Shown here: piece by piece, positions 24,088-34,609 of the stretch
Position numbering within the stretch: the first letter of the stretch is position 1
Layout: every line of letters starts with the position of its first letter
Assembly (NCBI GenBank): GCA_935421135.1
Contig: OW285187.1
Coordinates: forward strand, 1,860,001 to 1,924,000
Length of the DNA stretch: 64,000 nt
Direction: 5' to 3'
Origin: Bugulina stolonifera
Lineage: Eukaryota; Bryozoa; Gymnolaemata; Cheilostomatida; Bugulidae
Made by a program: the position numbers and the translations under genes
The notes under the pieces: generated by a model
Told to the model about the DNA's origin: nothing
Database searches by the model: none
Seen by the model: the letters and a program-made list of their open reading frames with translations, nothing else

Positions 24088-24678
24088 ATGGTTTCCACTT
24101 CCCTTAGGGTGCTTAGGACACCTCTAGGCTATGCCAGAGACAGAACTGTGAATTATGAAGAATGTGAAAATAATTGTCTTTCGAGGCGTGAAGAGGCTGC
24201 GGATAAGTGGAATAAAAAGTATCGTGCCAAGAATTTACCTGAATTAAATCCTGGTCAACTTGTCTGGGATAATACACCTACTAATGAAGGTCAAGAGGGA
24301 ATTTTTATGCATAAAGATGACCTTCATCCTCAGAGTTATTGGGTACAGATAGGTGATAGTGTTATAAGAAGGAATCGCAAGCATTTGCTTGTTTTACAGG
24401 AATCTACACCCGACAATGATTACAATACCATTATGCCTCTTGCATTGGATTGGTATTGTCCAAATACAGGTGATAATCAATGCAGTAATCCTGGTAGTGA
24501 ACGTGTGAACCCTGGTGGAAGCTTTAACCTAGAACCCACTGTAGTTGATGCTCCTGCTGGTGAAACTGATTTTGATGCACCTGTAGAATTATCTGTAGAT
24601 GTAGATGGTAGTGCTCATAATAACGGCTTGTCTAATTCTACTGATTTATCTGGTACCGGTGGTGGCATAATTAGCTAG
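24088..24678 (+). pseudogene. Ty3/Gypsy-type integrase C-terminal fragment
   Basis: A 196-residue open frame. Residues about 35-95 match the C-terminal, chromodomain-like tail of Gypsy integrases: a K-Y-x-A-K-x-L-P-E-L-x-P-G-Q-L-V-W block, then Q-S-Y-W-V-Q and an R-R-N-R-K-H-L terminus. The rest is Asn/Asp/Gly-rich. The upstream integrase core, RNase H and reverse transcriptase are absent, so this is a truncated element; the ATG at 24088 is probably not a genuine start. No long terminal repeat pair was found. Confidence 0.8.
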
Positions 24679-24964
24679 AAATAGTAGTGAATTTAACCCT
24701 GATAGTGATGCTACTACTAGCATTAATCAAGCAGAGAGTGAATTTAACACTAGATTTGTCTGGGTTGAATCTTGCACTAGATTTGGCAGGAAGAAAAAAG
24801 ATTGTGTTTATTTTGACACAAAATAATGCATTGAATTTTGCAATTTCATGATGTATTGAGTTCGCTTTTAAGAAGTTTCTCTTTAGGTAAGACATAGTAT
24901 CCTGAGTTTCGAGTCCTGAGTTCGATAATAAGACGTAATATCCCAAGTCCTGAGTTTGATAGTA

Positions 24965-25579
24965 AGTATGGTTAACCAGAGTTACTGTCCCTTGTGTGAC
25001 AAGGATAACCCTGGTCATGAGTTTGGGTACTGTCCATCATTCACTTGCTTCAACCCCGATTGTGAGGAAACCGGAAATTCTAAATATAACTGCCCCAAAG
25101 TGAAGTGCTTCACGTGTGGCCTTCATGGTCACACAAAGACTGACTGCCCCGACACCTCTCGGCGTAGTCAGACTACCCAGAATTTGTCCCAGACCTTCCA
25201 TCATTTCCAGAATTCAACTCAGCCCTTAAAGGTGTCCCGACCCCAGAACTTGCCTGCCTCTAGTCACGCCTTGAATTTGAATACCCAGGTTAAGAATTCA
25301 GCATGCAACAGGGGCAAAGGCAAGGCTAAGGCCAATAATACCAGACCAACTGCCTCATTCACTGCTCCAAGACCACAATCTCTTGCTACCCTCAAAACGA
25401 GAGCACCCCAGAGTTCTGGAATTCCCCAAACCTATGCCGATGTAACCAGGCTGCCCTGTGAGTTGCAAAGCAACCACAACCCAAACGAACATCCAAACGT
25501 CCTGCGGCAGAATTGGATGAAACTCAGAGCCAGGCTTGCAAGTTGGTTAAGGTATTTGATGAATTTAAGAAGAGGCTAG
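24965..25579 (+). pseudogene. Retroelement ORF1-like zinc-knuckle protein
   Basis: Open frame of about 205 residues. Near the N-terminus are several Cys pairs (CPLC, CFNPDC) and a classical CCHC knuckle, C-F-T-C-G-L-H-G-H-T-K-T-D-C, typical of nucleic-acid-binding Gag/ORF1 proteins. A Gln/Asn/Pro/Ser-rich linker follows. The frame ends at 25577-25579, shortly before a run of G (25612-25619), and ORF1-like sequence resumes in another frame at 25650-26081, so a frameshift is likely. The element type (LTR or non-LTR) is unresolved. Confidence 0.75.
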
Positions 25580-25649
25580 ATTCCACTCATGACAAGCTGG
25601 TCAATTAAGACCGGGGGGGGACGACCTTAGGGCAGAATTTGCAAAAAGA

Positions 25650-26081
25650 ATGGCCAATCTAGAGATGCGCTGCCACACTGTTCTAGTTGAGCAGGAGTGT
25701 GTGGGTAGAATTAAAGAGGCCATGTCCAGAGTAGAAGATTTCCTTTCTATAATGAGATCGGTAAGCTCAGCGTCATTCCCCTCTACCCAGAATTCCCAGG
25801 CTTCCCAGTCCCAAAACTCCCAAACTTCCCTATCCTCACAGAATCCCCCCCCCCCTCAGCCTGGAATTCGCAGTCAAAAATGCCCACAGTCCCGGCCCTT
25901 GACACAAGCAGTTTCTGGTCCAATTCCCCAAGCATTACCCAGCCAACTCCTAAGCAGATCCTATTGCTTGAGGTCTTGGACGACCAACAGCCATTTTTTG
26001 GTGCGGCCTGATCGCCGACTCCATCCAACCCTGCGAGAAAAAAGGAGAGCGTGTGAGACTATACGAGAGCTCAGTCTATGA
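25650..26081 (+). pseudogene. Continuation of the ORF1-like protein in another frame
   Basis: Open for 143 codons, starting with a short helix (MANLEMRCHTVLVEQECVG) followed by a Ser/Gln/Pro-rich tail. Composition matches the tail of the zinc-knuckle ORF just upstream, from which it is separated by 70 nt and a frame change. Confidence 0.5.
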
Positions 26082-26439
26082 GATTTTTGAGGACTGACCC
26101 CTGGAGCATCGGAACGAAAAGGAACTCCACCAAACTCTACTAGTGACTAGGGAGTGGACTAAGAGATTGAACGGCGGCTCTGATGCTCTTTCACTTTCAT
26201 GACTGATCCTAAAGGTGAGAAGACACCCTTTTCTATTTTGGTATAACTATACTATTAACTACCGGCCACTACCACAAGGTAAACTACAAGAGAACAGAAC
26301 AGAAGCAGTCTTTTGCCTACAGTTTCCACTGTCCTGTTCTGGTAAATCAGTTCCGAAGAAAACAAAACCACTGTTGAGTTTTCCTTAATCACTTTCAGCT
26401 TAAAACTTATTGATCAATATTTTGTAGGGTTTCATACTA

Positions 26440-27130
26440 GTTAGACAATATACGGGGGCTATCAGTCTGTTATTGATGACTTTGACACGGCCTCCAAAGT
26501 GCGGTATGTTATAACAGATAATGCAAGTAACATGAAGAAAGCCTTCAAGGTTAGCTGGCCTTTTTCAGACTCTGAGATCATCTTTGATGATAATGAACTA
26601 AGGGAAGATAATTAACAGATAACTGTCACCTTGATAAGCAGTGTCCAGCATGACTTAGCTGCTTTGCCCACAGTTGACAGTTAGTAGTTGGTGATGGACT
26701 TAAGCGAACTTCATGCATTGGCAAGCCTGCGAAATTCTCTAGGTTATTATTATCTTTAAGCTATACTTCAGCATCCATTTAAGGCAAGTAGTAAGTGTTC
26801 ACTTTTTACTGAATAAAACTCTGTAAATCGTAGTCAGACTTGCTATAGAAGGCATTGTATTAGTTTTATTCTCTCTTGCATTTCTGTGCTATTTATAATA
26901 TTATTCTGGTAGGAGGAGCTGGAAGTGAGCTCTAGAGCTGTAGCTGCCATTCCACAACCTATTGTGATGCGTTGGAATTCCACACTCTGAACACTTGACT
27001 CAATATTGAAGAAGGGTATGGCTGCACTAAAGGCTGCCCAAAATAATGTCAGAAGGGAGTGCATATCTTCAGCTAAAGAATTTAGTCAGTCAGAGGAGGT
27101 AGTAAATGTACTGGAACCATTCAAGAAGCC
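26440..27130 (+). pseudogene. hAT-family transposase fragments
   Basis: The stretch near 26500-26560 reads VRYVITDNASNMKKAF, the T-D-N-A-x-N-M-x-K-A block around the second catalytic Asp of hAT transposases. Further downstream, near 27090-27125, VVNVLEPFKKP matches the L-x-P-F-K-x-x-T block. Stops and frame changes separate them. No terminal repeats found. Confidence 0.75.
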
Positions 27131-27838
27131 AAAGATAAGAAGCAAGGTGGCATTTAGGAGTTGTGTCTGATCTACAGCTATGCTATAAAGAACCTAAGAT
27201 AGTCTATTCAGAAAAAGGGTAAATTGCTTTCTAGTCTTGCAGGGCTTATCACACAATATTTATGCTATTATTTAAAAGTTATTGTTGTTAAAGAAAGGGT
27301 ATGTTTGGTAGTCCACCAAGGAATCTTCAGCATGATAAATATTACATAACTTCAGTAGCTGGTGAATGGTAACATCTGGTCTTGTGTTATCATTCTATTC
27401 ATGCTATATCTGAACAAGCATTCCTCCAGTTGAACAATTACTGATTTACATAAACACCTACTGTCTGAAGAATAAAGTGGTACTGTTCCACACAGTGAAT
27501 GTATTATCTACCATTTGTATTCCCACAACAATGTGACCCTTCTAGTGCCCTCTTGCTAATTCTCCTAAATACATTCATAACACCTAGTGACTGGCACACC
27601 TTCAGGTAATCAGCTCCTAGACTGTTGTAGCGGTGAGTAGAAATTTTATCTGGAATTATCAAATAGCTAGTTTTGCATGACTGTGTAAGAATATCATATG
27701 CTAGGTCTGAATTCCCAGTTGTTTCACAGTGTGATTTCAGTCTAAACTCTGCATGATAGCTTGTTTTACATACATGTACAAGCTTACTGTTATTCTGGTT
27801 TAAATTTAATATTTAAACTTTGTACCACTAGGAAGAAG

Positions 27839-28547
27839 ATGCATTACATCAATGTGAACCTAAACATAACTGAAATAGATCCAATAGAAAAGATTCGGAT
27901 AGAAAAGGCCGTTCTTAAAGCTAGTAAGACCAACTTTATAAACATCAAAGTCTGATGCATGTTTTCAACCATTCTACTCAAATTTCCATTTTTGCTAATA
28001 AATATGTGTAGGGGTTGGTGTGACATCATGAACATGGAGAGGACAAATAACTCTGAGCAGAAATTTAATTACGGGTTCGTCTTGTAAAATTGAAACAAGC
28101 TGCCTTCTTCGGCTACAAAATTATATAAATAAACATAGCCAGTGATGAAACCCCTGACTTTGTGGCACTTTCAAAAAGCCTGGGAAAAGCATGATTTTCA
28201 TTGTTCAATAACTATTTTACAAAAATTGTATTTCATGTCACAGGAGCTGAGCAGGACAAGATTAAAGACTGTGAACATTGTCAGGAGGCATATAAGAGGC
28301 AGTTGGCTATGTTAGAGGTAAGATAATACCGAGATAACACACATAGGAATAGAGAAACGGAATACTGACAGAAATAATAATGTGAATAAATTTATGTTCC
28401 TTTGCACATCAAATTCTGTTATCTAATCTATCTAGTAGGCCTAGTATTATATGGGTACAATCATTGTTGTAGGAAGAAGCCGAAGCATTGTATAAACGGA
28501 TGCGAAGAGTGCCAGACACAGGGGATGTGTACGACGTTCTGGAGTGA
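27839..28547 (+). CDS. Small CxxC / coiled-coil protein, paralogue A (77 aa)
   Basis: Exons 27839-27923, 28244-28317 and 28473-28547; intron phases 1 and 0, donors GTAAGA, stop TGA. The protein starts MHYINVNLN, has a charged helix (DPIEKIRIEKAVLKA), a KDCEHCQEAYKRQLAMLE segment with a Cys-x2-Cys pair, and ends DTGDVYDVLE. The same three-exon structure, phases and motif order occur at 31774-33061, which supports it being a real gene. Function unknown. With only one Cys pair, zinc binding would need dimerisation or other ligands. Extra upstream exons cannot be excluded because an acceptor (CCACTAG) precedes the ATG. Confidence 0.6.
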
Positions 28548-28849
28548 TAGTTTTATCTCAGTTAGATACTTATCTTGCTGTATATTTTTTTATTTAGATA
28601 ACCTGAACAGAAATAAAAACAACTAGTACAACTACACAACTGTGATCCTGCTTTACATTGCTCATGCAAATATAAGGTTGTAGTTTTACACCCTAGTGGT
28701 GACTGGCAAGTGTCGAAACTGACACAACATTTATATTAGAGCATCCAGCTAGGCAAGAAGGAAGATAGAGTGTGGATTAATTGCTGTCTAGTTATTCATA
28801 ATCATGTAAGGGTGGCTCGTGTAGATCCAGGCCACCTCATGTGCCTTCA

Positions 28850-29330
28850 AAAAGAGAGACAGTATTCTAGAGGGTCATACTGAATTCTAGTTGGTGACAT
28901 TTCAGAACAGAAATAATATTCTATGTTCAATGTCACTTCCTGCTCTGTCTAGTTCATAGGAAAAAGAGAGAATCGTTAAAACTTAAAACCTTTTGACAAC
29001 ACATGGTTTGTAGCTATTTGGATAAAAGCAATAACAATAAAAAGTAAAATAAACCAAGAACTAGAGCTGACACTAAGCAAAACTCTGCCACTTGCTTTCT
29101 GCAACTTGCTCAAGGGCACACCTTAGTACAAAAAATTGCCAAAAATACCTCTTAGCAAGTAATGTTTCCTTCCACTGAAAAGATTCCGTTGCAGAGAATG
29201 TTTGGTAGACATGATCGTACATGTTAAATCCAATAGAGGAGGCAGGAGGAGTATGGAAGAGGAAAAGGAAATGAGTTTGATCCAACACTTCCTGGGCATC
29301 TAGTCCACAGGGAACTTCCGGCTACCCCTC
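28850..29330. repeat. Duplicated block, copy 1 (pairs with 30224-30600)
   Basis: Alignable with 30224-30600, best over the last 100 bp, where GTTTGATCCAACACTTCCTG here matches GTTTGATTCAACACATCCTG there, and TCTAGTCCACAGGGAACTTC is identical. Both copies are open in matching frames on both strands for 24 or more codons, so a coding exon is possible, but the substitutions show no codon-position bias. Confidence 0.65.
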
Positions 29331-30223
29331 CCCCAGTTAAAAGTTGAACAACAAGGATTTAGGTCAAAAAGGTTTCACACCCTGTTGCAAACTGGTCATT
29401 GTAAATTATGGCAACGTGGAAAATTTATAGACAGCTGCATACGCCATTATATTCATATATGTTTTTGTCGGCGCACATAGATGCGCTCCCATGCATCTCC
29501 AGGTGTTGGACATGTAAATATGGCCTTTGTTTTAAATACTAAAAAATTACAAAAAAAGACTTGTTTGACCACAATTTGTACTTAGATTCTGGTAAAAATT
29601 CAGTGGGAGGAGAACTGCTAATGTAGCCATTGTTAGATGAAAATGAGTGTAGCTGGTTTCCAAGCTGAAAATGCAGAACTCCAGTTACTCAGGCATCAAG
29701 TAAAATCAACTTTAGTTCTCTGTGAAGTGCAGATTGTTTGTCTTCTAGTTACGATATTGTTCCCTTAATGTTAGCCTCAACCCAATTACAGAACACCCTG
29801 AAACTGCAGGAGCTCAGCTACAGGATTGCAACTGGCGTTATCAGGTGGCCAAGTGTGAAAATAAAATAAGATGTGCAGCCTCTCCCTGCACCTGCAACTG
29901 GAAGCTCTCTATATGCCCAGCTTGCAAGTCAATGCTGTCAATATGGGCTATCACAGACTAGCTATACTACCACAGGCTATCACAGACTAGCTACACTACT
30001 ATAATAATATATAGCAGTATGTTTCAAGTCAACAACCTTGGTTTCTTCAACCAATAAATTTGGCTAAACATTTATACTGTTGAGAAATTATATTGGCTAA
30101 ATGTTATTAGTTTCAGAGTACTCTATAAATTGTTTCAGTAGAATTAATAGAATAGTTATTTCCACCTGTTTAACAGCTGGAGGCAATCGCATGGTCCTGA
30201 CCTTGAGAGACTAAACATCAACA

Positions 30224-30600
30224 AATATGAAGATTGGCTAAAACTCAAAACTTTTGTATAACACATAATAGCAGGATTCAACTGAATTCTCTGTAAAAAA
30301 TGAGGATAAACCGGTAGCTAGGGCTAGTCTACCCTGATGAAAAATGAAGCAGCTATACAAAGCACAATTCTATCACTTGCTTGCTGTATCTTACCTTAGT
30401 GTAGACAATTAACTAGCATTTGGCCTAAAAAATATTTCCTTGAATTAAAATTCGATGAGGTTTCTGCAGCACGAAACACTCGGTGCGCCTTACATCTAAT
30501 AGAGAAAGCAAAGAGAGAATTGAAGAGGAACAGGAAACAAGTTTGATTCAACACATCCTGGGTATCTAGTCCACAGGGAACTTCTGGTTATAGTTACAGT
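30224..30600. repeat. Duplicated block, copy 2
   Basis: Second copy of the 28850-29330 block, diverged. On the minus strand the boundary GTTCCCTGTGGACTAG looks like a splice acceptor in both copies. Confidence 0.65.
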
Positions 30601-30626
30601 TATAGTTCATATAATTGTAATTGCTA

Positions 30627-30700
30627 AAAGAGCAGCCGTGGCCTAGTTGTTAGAGCTCTGGGCACCCATGTGAGAGATCCAGGTTCATTCAGTAAAGGCT
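30627..30700 (+). mobile_element. tRNA-like SINE head
   Basis: Shows a tRNA-type A-box-like stretch (TGGCCTAGTTGTTAGAGC) and, about 40 nt later, a B-box-like GGTTCATTC. The sequence does not fold into a convincing full cloverleaf, so it is called a SINE head rather than a tRNA gene. Confidence 0.55.
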
Positions 30701-30964
30701 ATCAGTGGTGCTAGAAAGGGCATTCAACCTTATAATGTTCATAAATTCTATTTAACTGCATTATAGTCATGTACATTGGTGAAGTACCTTCTCCACCCCA
30801 AAAATAGAAAAAAGTGCAGATCTCTTTAGATCATTGCTTTCTTACCAGGAGTTAATAATGGGAAGTAAACCAGTAAGTCTAGTAGTCTTATCTATGATAC
30901 TTATTACATGTCTAACTAAAATACTCTCAATGTAGCCAATACTTAATACATGTACATAAATAAA

Positions 30965-31270
30965 GACTTACTTTGGTTGCTCGCAGATGGGAAGGACTAG
31001 ATTTCTGTGCAGCACCATCTCTATATGAGAAAAATTAGCAAGAGCTAATACATACTGGATAGGGAACATCTCACACAGGGTATTTCTTCTGATGTGACAT
31101 CGTTTCTGGTCCAAGGCTACCTCCAAATATTTACATACACAAACTTTCACATTCAATCAGTTGTAGTGAAGCAGCGCTTCCATTATAGTAGTCATATGGA
31201 GAGGGGAAAAGACAATACCTGGGAAGTCAGCAGGCAGTGGACGTATTGGAGTCCACTTTTCCAGTCCAGC
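30965..31270 (-). CDS. Possible minus-strand exons, gene not recognised
   Basis: Two coding-like minus-strand stretches with splice signals. About 31216-31272 (after TTTGTCAG, donor GTATTG) reads AGLEKWTPIRPLPADFP. About 30973-31120 is open through RCHIRRNTLCEMFPIQYVLALANFSHIEMV to the donor GTAAGTC. Phases could not be connected to a complete gene, and no family is recognised. May be a fragment. Confidence 0.3.
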
Positions 31271-31406
31271 TGACAAATTTGTGAGGGTTGGTTACATAAC
31301 AGATGAAAAGAGATATGTGAGTAATTGTATAATAATAGGAAGCCTAAATAGTTACACAGTCTATTACATTATTATACAAAGATTATCAAATAGTTAGCAG
31401 TAGCAC

Positions 31407-31429
31407 GGGGGGGGGGGGGGGGGGGGGGG
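31407..31429. repeat. Poly-G run of 23
   Basis: Uninterrupted run of 23 G on the plus strand, upstream of paralogue B. Able to form a G-quadruplex; its length in the assembly is unreliable. Confidence 0.95.
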
Positions 31430-31773
31430 CATCAGTATACCCACAGTAACAACACCTGCACAACAATTACAAGCACACATTGGTGATACAAAACTACACT
31501 AACCTGGTACATCACTAGTCACCACACCATGAATGCATTACACCCAATTTTCTCCAATTCACTTGAAACACTGTATACAGCCATGTATAAGTTATAAACC
31601 CATATATGTGAGAAGCATGTAAGCTGTATAATTATGTGGCAGCTTTTTAAAAGCTTTTACATAGCACTAGCTGCTACATCAGCTACTCCAATTAATCATT
31701 ATAACATAGCTACACTCTGTCACTGTTTTATCCAGCAAAGTTAGCAGAGAAGGCTCACTGGGACAAATAGAGA

Positions 31774-33061
31774 ATGCATTATGTGCATATAAAGGAGAGG
31801 TACTATGGATCTCATCCTACCATAGAAGAACTCCAGGCAGAAGTGGAAGAGTTACACTCAAGTAAGATTTTAAAGTGGTTGCACCACCAGTGTTTGTACC
31901 ACCAGTGGTTGTACCACCAGTGGTTGCACCACCAGTGTTTGTACCACCAGTGGTTGCACCACCAGTGTTTGTACTACCAGTGTTTGTACTACCAGAGGTC
32001 GTACCACCAGTGTTTGTACCACCAGTGTTTGTACAATGTAGGTGCCTGGATTTTAAGGTACTGTTAGTAGTGATCTGCCATACAATTGCCAGCAATAGCT
32101 ATTTTGATATAATACATGTAAGACTAATTGTTATAATTATAGGCTTGTAGAAGAAAACAAAGGCTTCTTACAGTACTTTAAAAATTAGATAGAAATATTG
32201 AAGCTGCATAAGGCAGATATGCTTGCTGGCTGCAAATAAAAACCACAAAAATTTGCAAAAGTAATAGTCTTTGAATTTACTATGGACTAATGATGTTGTA
32301 GAATGGTTTGTTAGTTTTTCTACTCTTATGAAGTCTTGAAAGAGCTTGTATAAGGGTTTGAACCCAACTCCCTCCATTGTAAACATTGGGCAAGAGACAA
32401 TAGGCCATTTATTTCATATAAATTCATCATTAATTTATTCCCATCATAACAATACATTAATATTTTAGAAATGAAAGACGTTGCCTATTGTGCAGATTGC
32501 ACAAAAGCGTTGGTTCAAAGGATAGAGTTGGTAAATGTACGTAAAATTTATCCTGCATGTCTCTGTATAATATGGCTTTCTATATTATGTAAAATACATT
32601 GTAGTGTGAAACATATTCTGTAATGGCGATGTTTGTTCAGCCCAGTTTTATTCCTTCAGGAAGAGATAGCCAACTTTTACCTCGCAAATGTTGATGGACT
32701 TGGTGGTAGTGGACAAGGTGGTAGTGGACAAGGTGGTAGTGGACAAGGTGGTAGTGGACAAGGTGGTGGTAGTGGACAAGGTGGTAGTGGACAAGGTGGT
32801 GGTAGTGGACAAGGTGGTAGTGGACAAGGTGGTGGTAGTGGACAAGGTGGTGGTAGTGAACAAGGTGGTGGTAGTGGACAAGGTGGTGGTGGACAAGGTG
32901 GTAGTGGACAAGGTGGTAGTGGACAAGGTGGTAGTGGACAAGGTGGTGGTGGACAAGGTGGTGGTAGAGGACAAGGTGGTAGTGGACAAGGTGGTAGCAG
33001 TGAACAAGCTGGTAGCAGTGGACAAGCTGTCGTACTTCCTATAGAGCAGCTCTATCTATAG
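31774..33061 (+). CDS. CxxC / coiled-coil protein, paralogue B with GGSGQ repeat tail (183 aa)
   Basis: Exons 31774-31861, 32469-32530 and 32660-33061; intron phases 1 and 0, as in paralogue A. The protein starts MHYVHIKER (A: MHYINVNLN), has a helix HPTIEELQAEVEELHS, an AYCADCTKALVQRIEL segment with Cys-x2-Cys, then EEIANFY. The third exon differs: after NVDGL it becomes a run of about 20 Gly-Gly-Ser-Gly-Gln-type units, then AVVLPIEQLYL and TAG. The repeat is a coding minisatellite (GGTGGTAGTGGACAA) that stays in frame because its units are multiples of three. A second minisatellite occupies intron 1 (31874-32035). Function unknown. Confidence 0.6.
31874..32035. repeat. 15-bp minisatellite in intron 1 of paralogue B
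   Basis: About eleven units of GTACCACCAGTGTTT / GTACCACCAGTGGTT. It begins about 12 nt after the GTAAGA donor of exon 1. Open in several frames because its unit length is a multiple of three. Confidence 0.9.
32700..33020 (+). repeat. Coding minisatellite GGTGGTAGTGGACAA
   Basis: 15- and 18-bp units within the last exon of paralogue B, encoding GGSGQ / GGGSGQ. All length variants are multiples of three, consistent with selection for the frame; the other frames are also open. Confidence 0.9.
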
Positions 33062-33429
33062 TATTTTCTGCAGGATAATTTCCTATATGAACTACATTTA
33101 TAATAGTTTTAATAGTACTTACAAAGGTCGGCTTCAGTAACAAAGAATACAAGTTTGTTAACATTTCAAATGCGCTAGTACACCAACTGGCTCTGGTATA
33201 TTCAATTTATTATCATGTGTTTATAATATTCTATTTTAATCTCCAGCCCCGTATATAGTCCAAGTTGTATTATTTTGCCTTTTTACAAAATGCAAAGTTC
33301 TAGAATAAGACCAGTTTATTTGCCTATCAACAGTGAATGTTTTAACAGGTTCCATACACAAATAGTGACATTAGTGTAATTACATGTACATCAATAACAG
33401 AAGTATATAACCACTTATTACTGGTTCTA

Positions 33430-33560
33430 TTCTAAGACCTTATTGGTGGTGCTATTCTAGGACCTGGTTGGTGGTGCTATTCTAGGACCTGGTTGGTGGT
33501 GCTATTCTAGGACCTGGTTGGTGGTGCTATTTTAGGATCTTATTGGTGTGCTATTCTAAG
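33430..33560. repeat. About 27-bp tandem repeat
   Basis: Five imperfect copies of GACCTGGTTGGTGGTGCTAT plus TCTAG. Intergenic, downstream of paralogue B. Confidence 0.85.
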
Positions 33561-34609
33561 TCCTAATTGGCTAGTTGTAGATTATTATTATGTGCATGAG
33601 GAATGTGACCCCAACCCCCACAAGAGCTGAGTAGAGTTTAGAAATAAATGTAATCTACACTTAGACTGGGATCCTGATATACTGAGCCAATGTCATGGCT
33701 ACCCTTTGGTAGACAACCCATGCTTTAGTTGGGTCATTACAACTTTTGTAGAGACTAATTTAGTGCCCACAAGTTCCTTAGAATAATACAGTACATTCTG
33801 CTATGCCTGCTGATATCATGATGTATGCTAGGATAGTAATAGTTGATAGGCTAGCACGCCGGCCTGTCAGGTTGCAAACTCCTGGTACATTGTATAGTCT
33901 GTAACCATGTAGGTTAGTTATCTGACTGAATATTAGAGTATACAATTGTAATCTACTGAACTGAATGAATTGTTATTGTCAAAATACCAGGAAAGAAGTG
34001 CTTTTAAAGTGAGAAATATTCAAGATATGTGGCAGAGAATTTAAAAACCGGAAAGGCACTAACTTGTTAAAATGAATTCTTAGATTTAGTAAAATAATTT
34101 AAGTTAAGTCTTTTATAAACAAAATATCCAGGCAGAAAAATAATATTAATATAACCTATTGGGCAGGCCCCACAGTAATTTAGGTAAGAAATTACAATAC
34201 AAATATAATATTATTTATATTCAGTACTGTATAACATAATGTACAGGACATGGTGACCTTTCTTGGCTTGCTGACAAAGGGCAAGTTATTACCTTAAAAC
34301 TAAACTTTTACATGTAATGTAATGTAACATTTTCACCCGTAACCTTAGTATGCATATAATCTTTGCTTGAAATGAGACTTTTTATCTTGCAATAAGCTGA
34401 AAATCAAATTATCTTTGATACAAAATTTCCCTTCTTAGAGGTTGCCTCTGAAAAAGAAATGGCAACCTCTTCTATTATACGTATAATGAGATCTTAACCT
34501 ATAAATATTATAGACATTTCAACAATTCAATCAAATTTGAATTCAAATATAATTTACTGTTTAGTAGATTGACTATGAAATCAGTTCAACACTCTCAACA
34601 AAATTTGTT

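Noticed and set aside
32330..32390. GGGTTTGAACCC-like B-box on the minus strand
   Set aside because: Only the 11-bp box is present; no A-box at suitable distance and no SINE tail.
33840..33900. Possible tRNA/SINE B-box (GGTTGCAAACTCC)
   Set aside because: The A-box is weak and no tail shared with the SINE copies is present.
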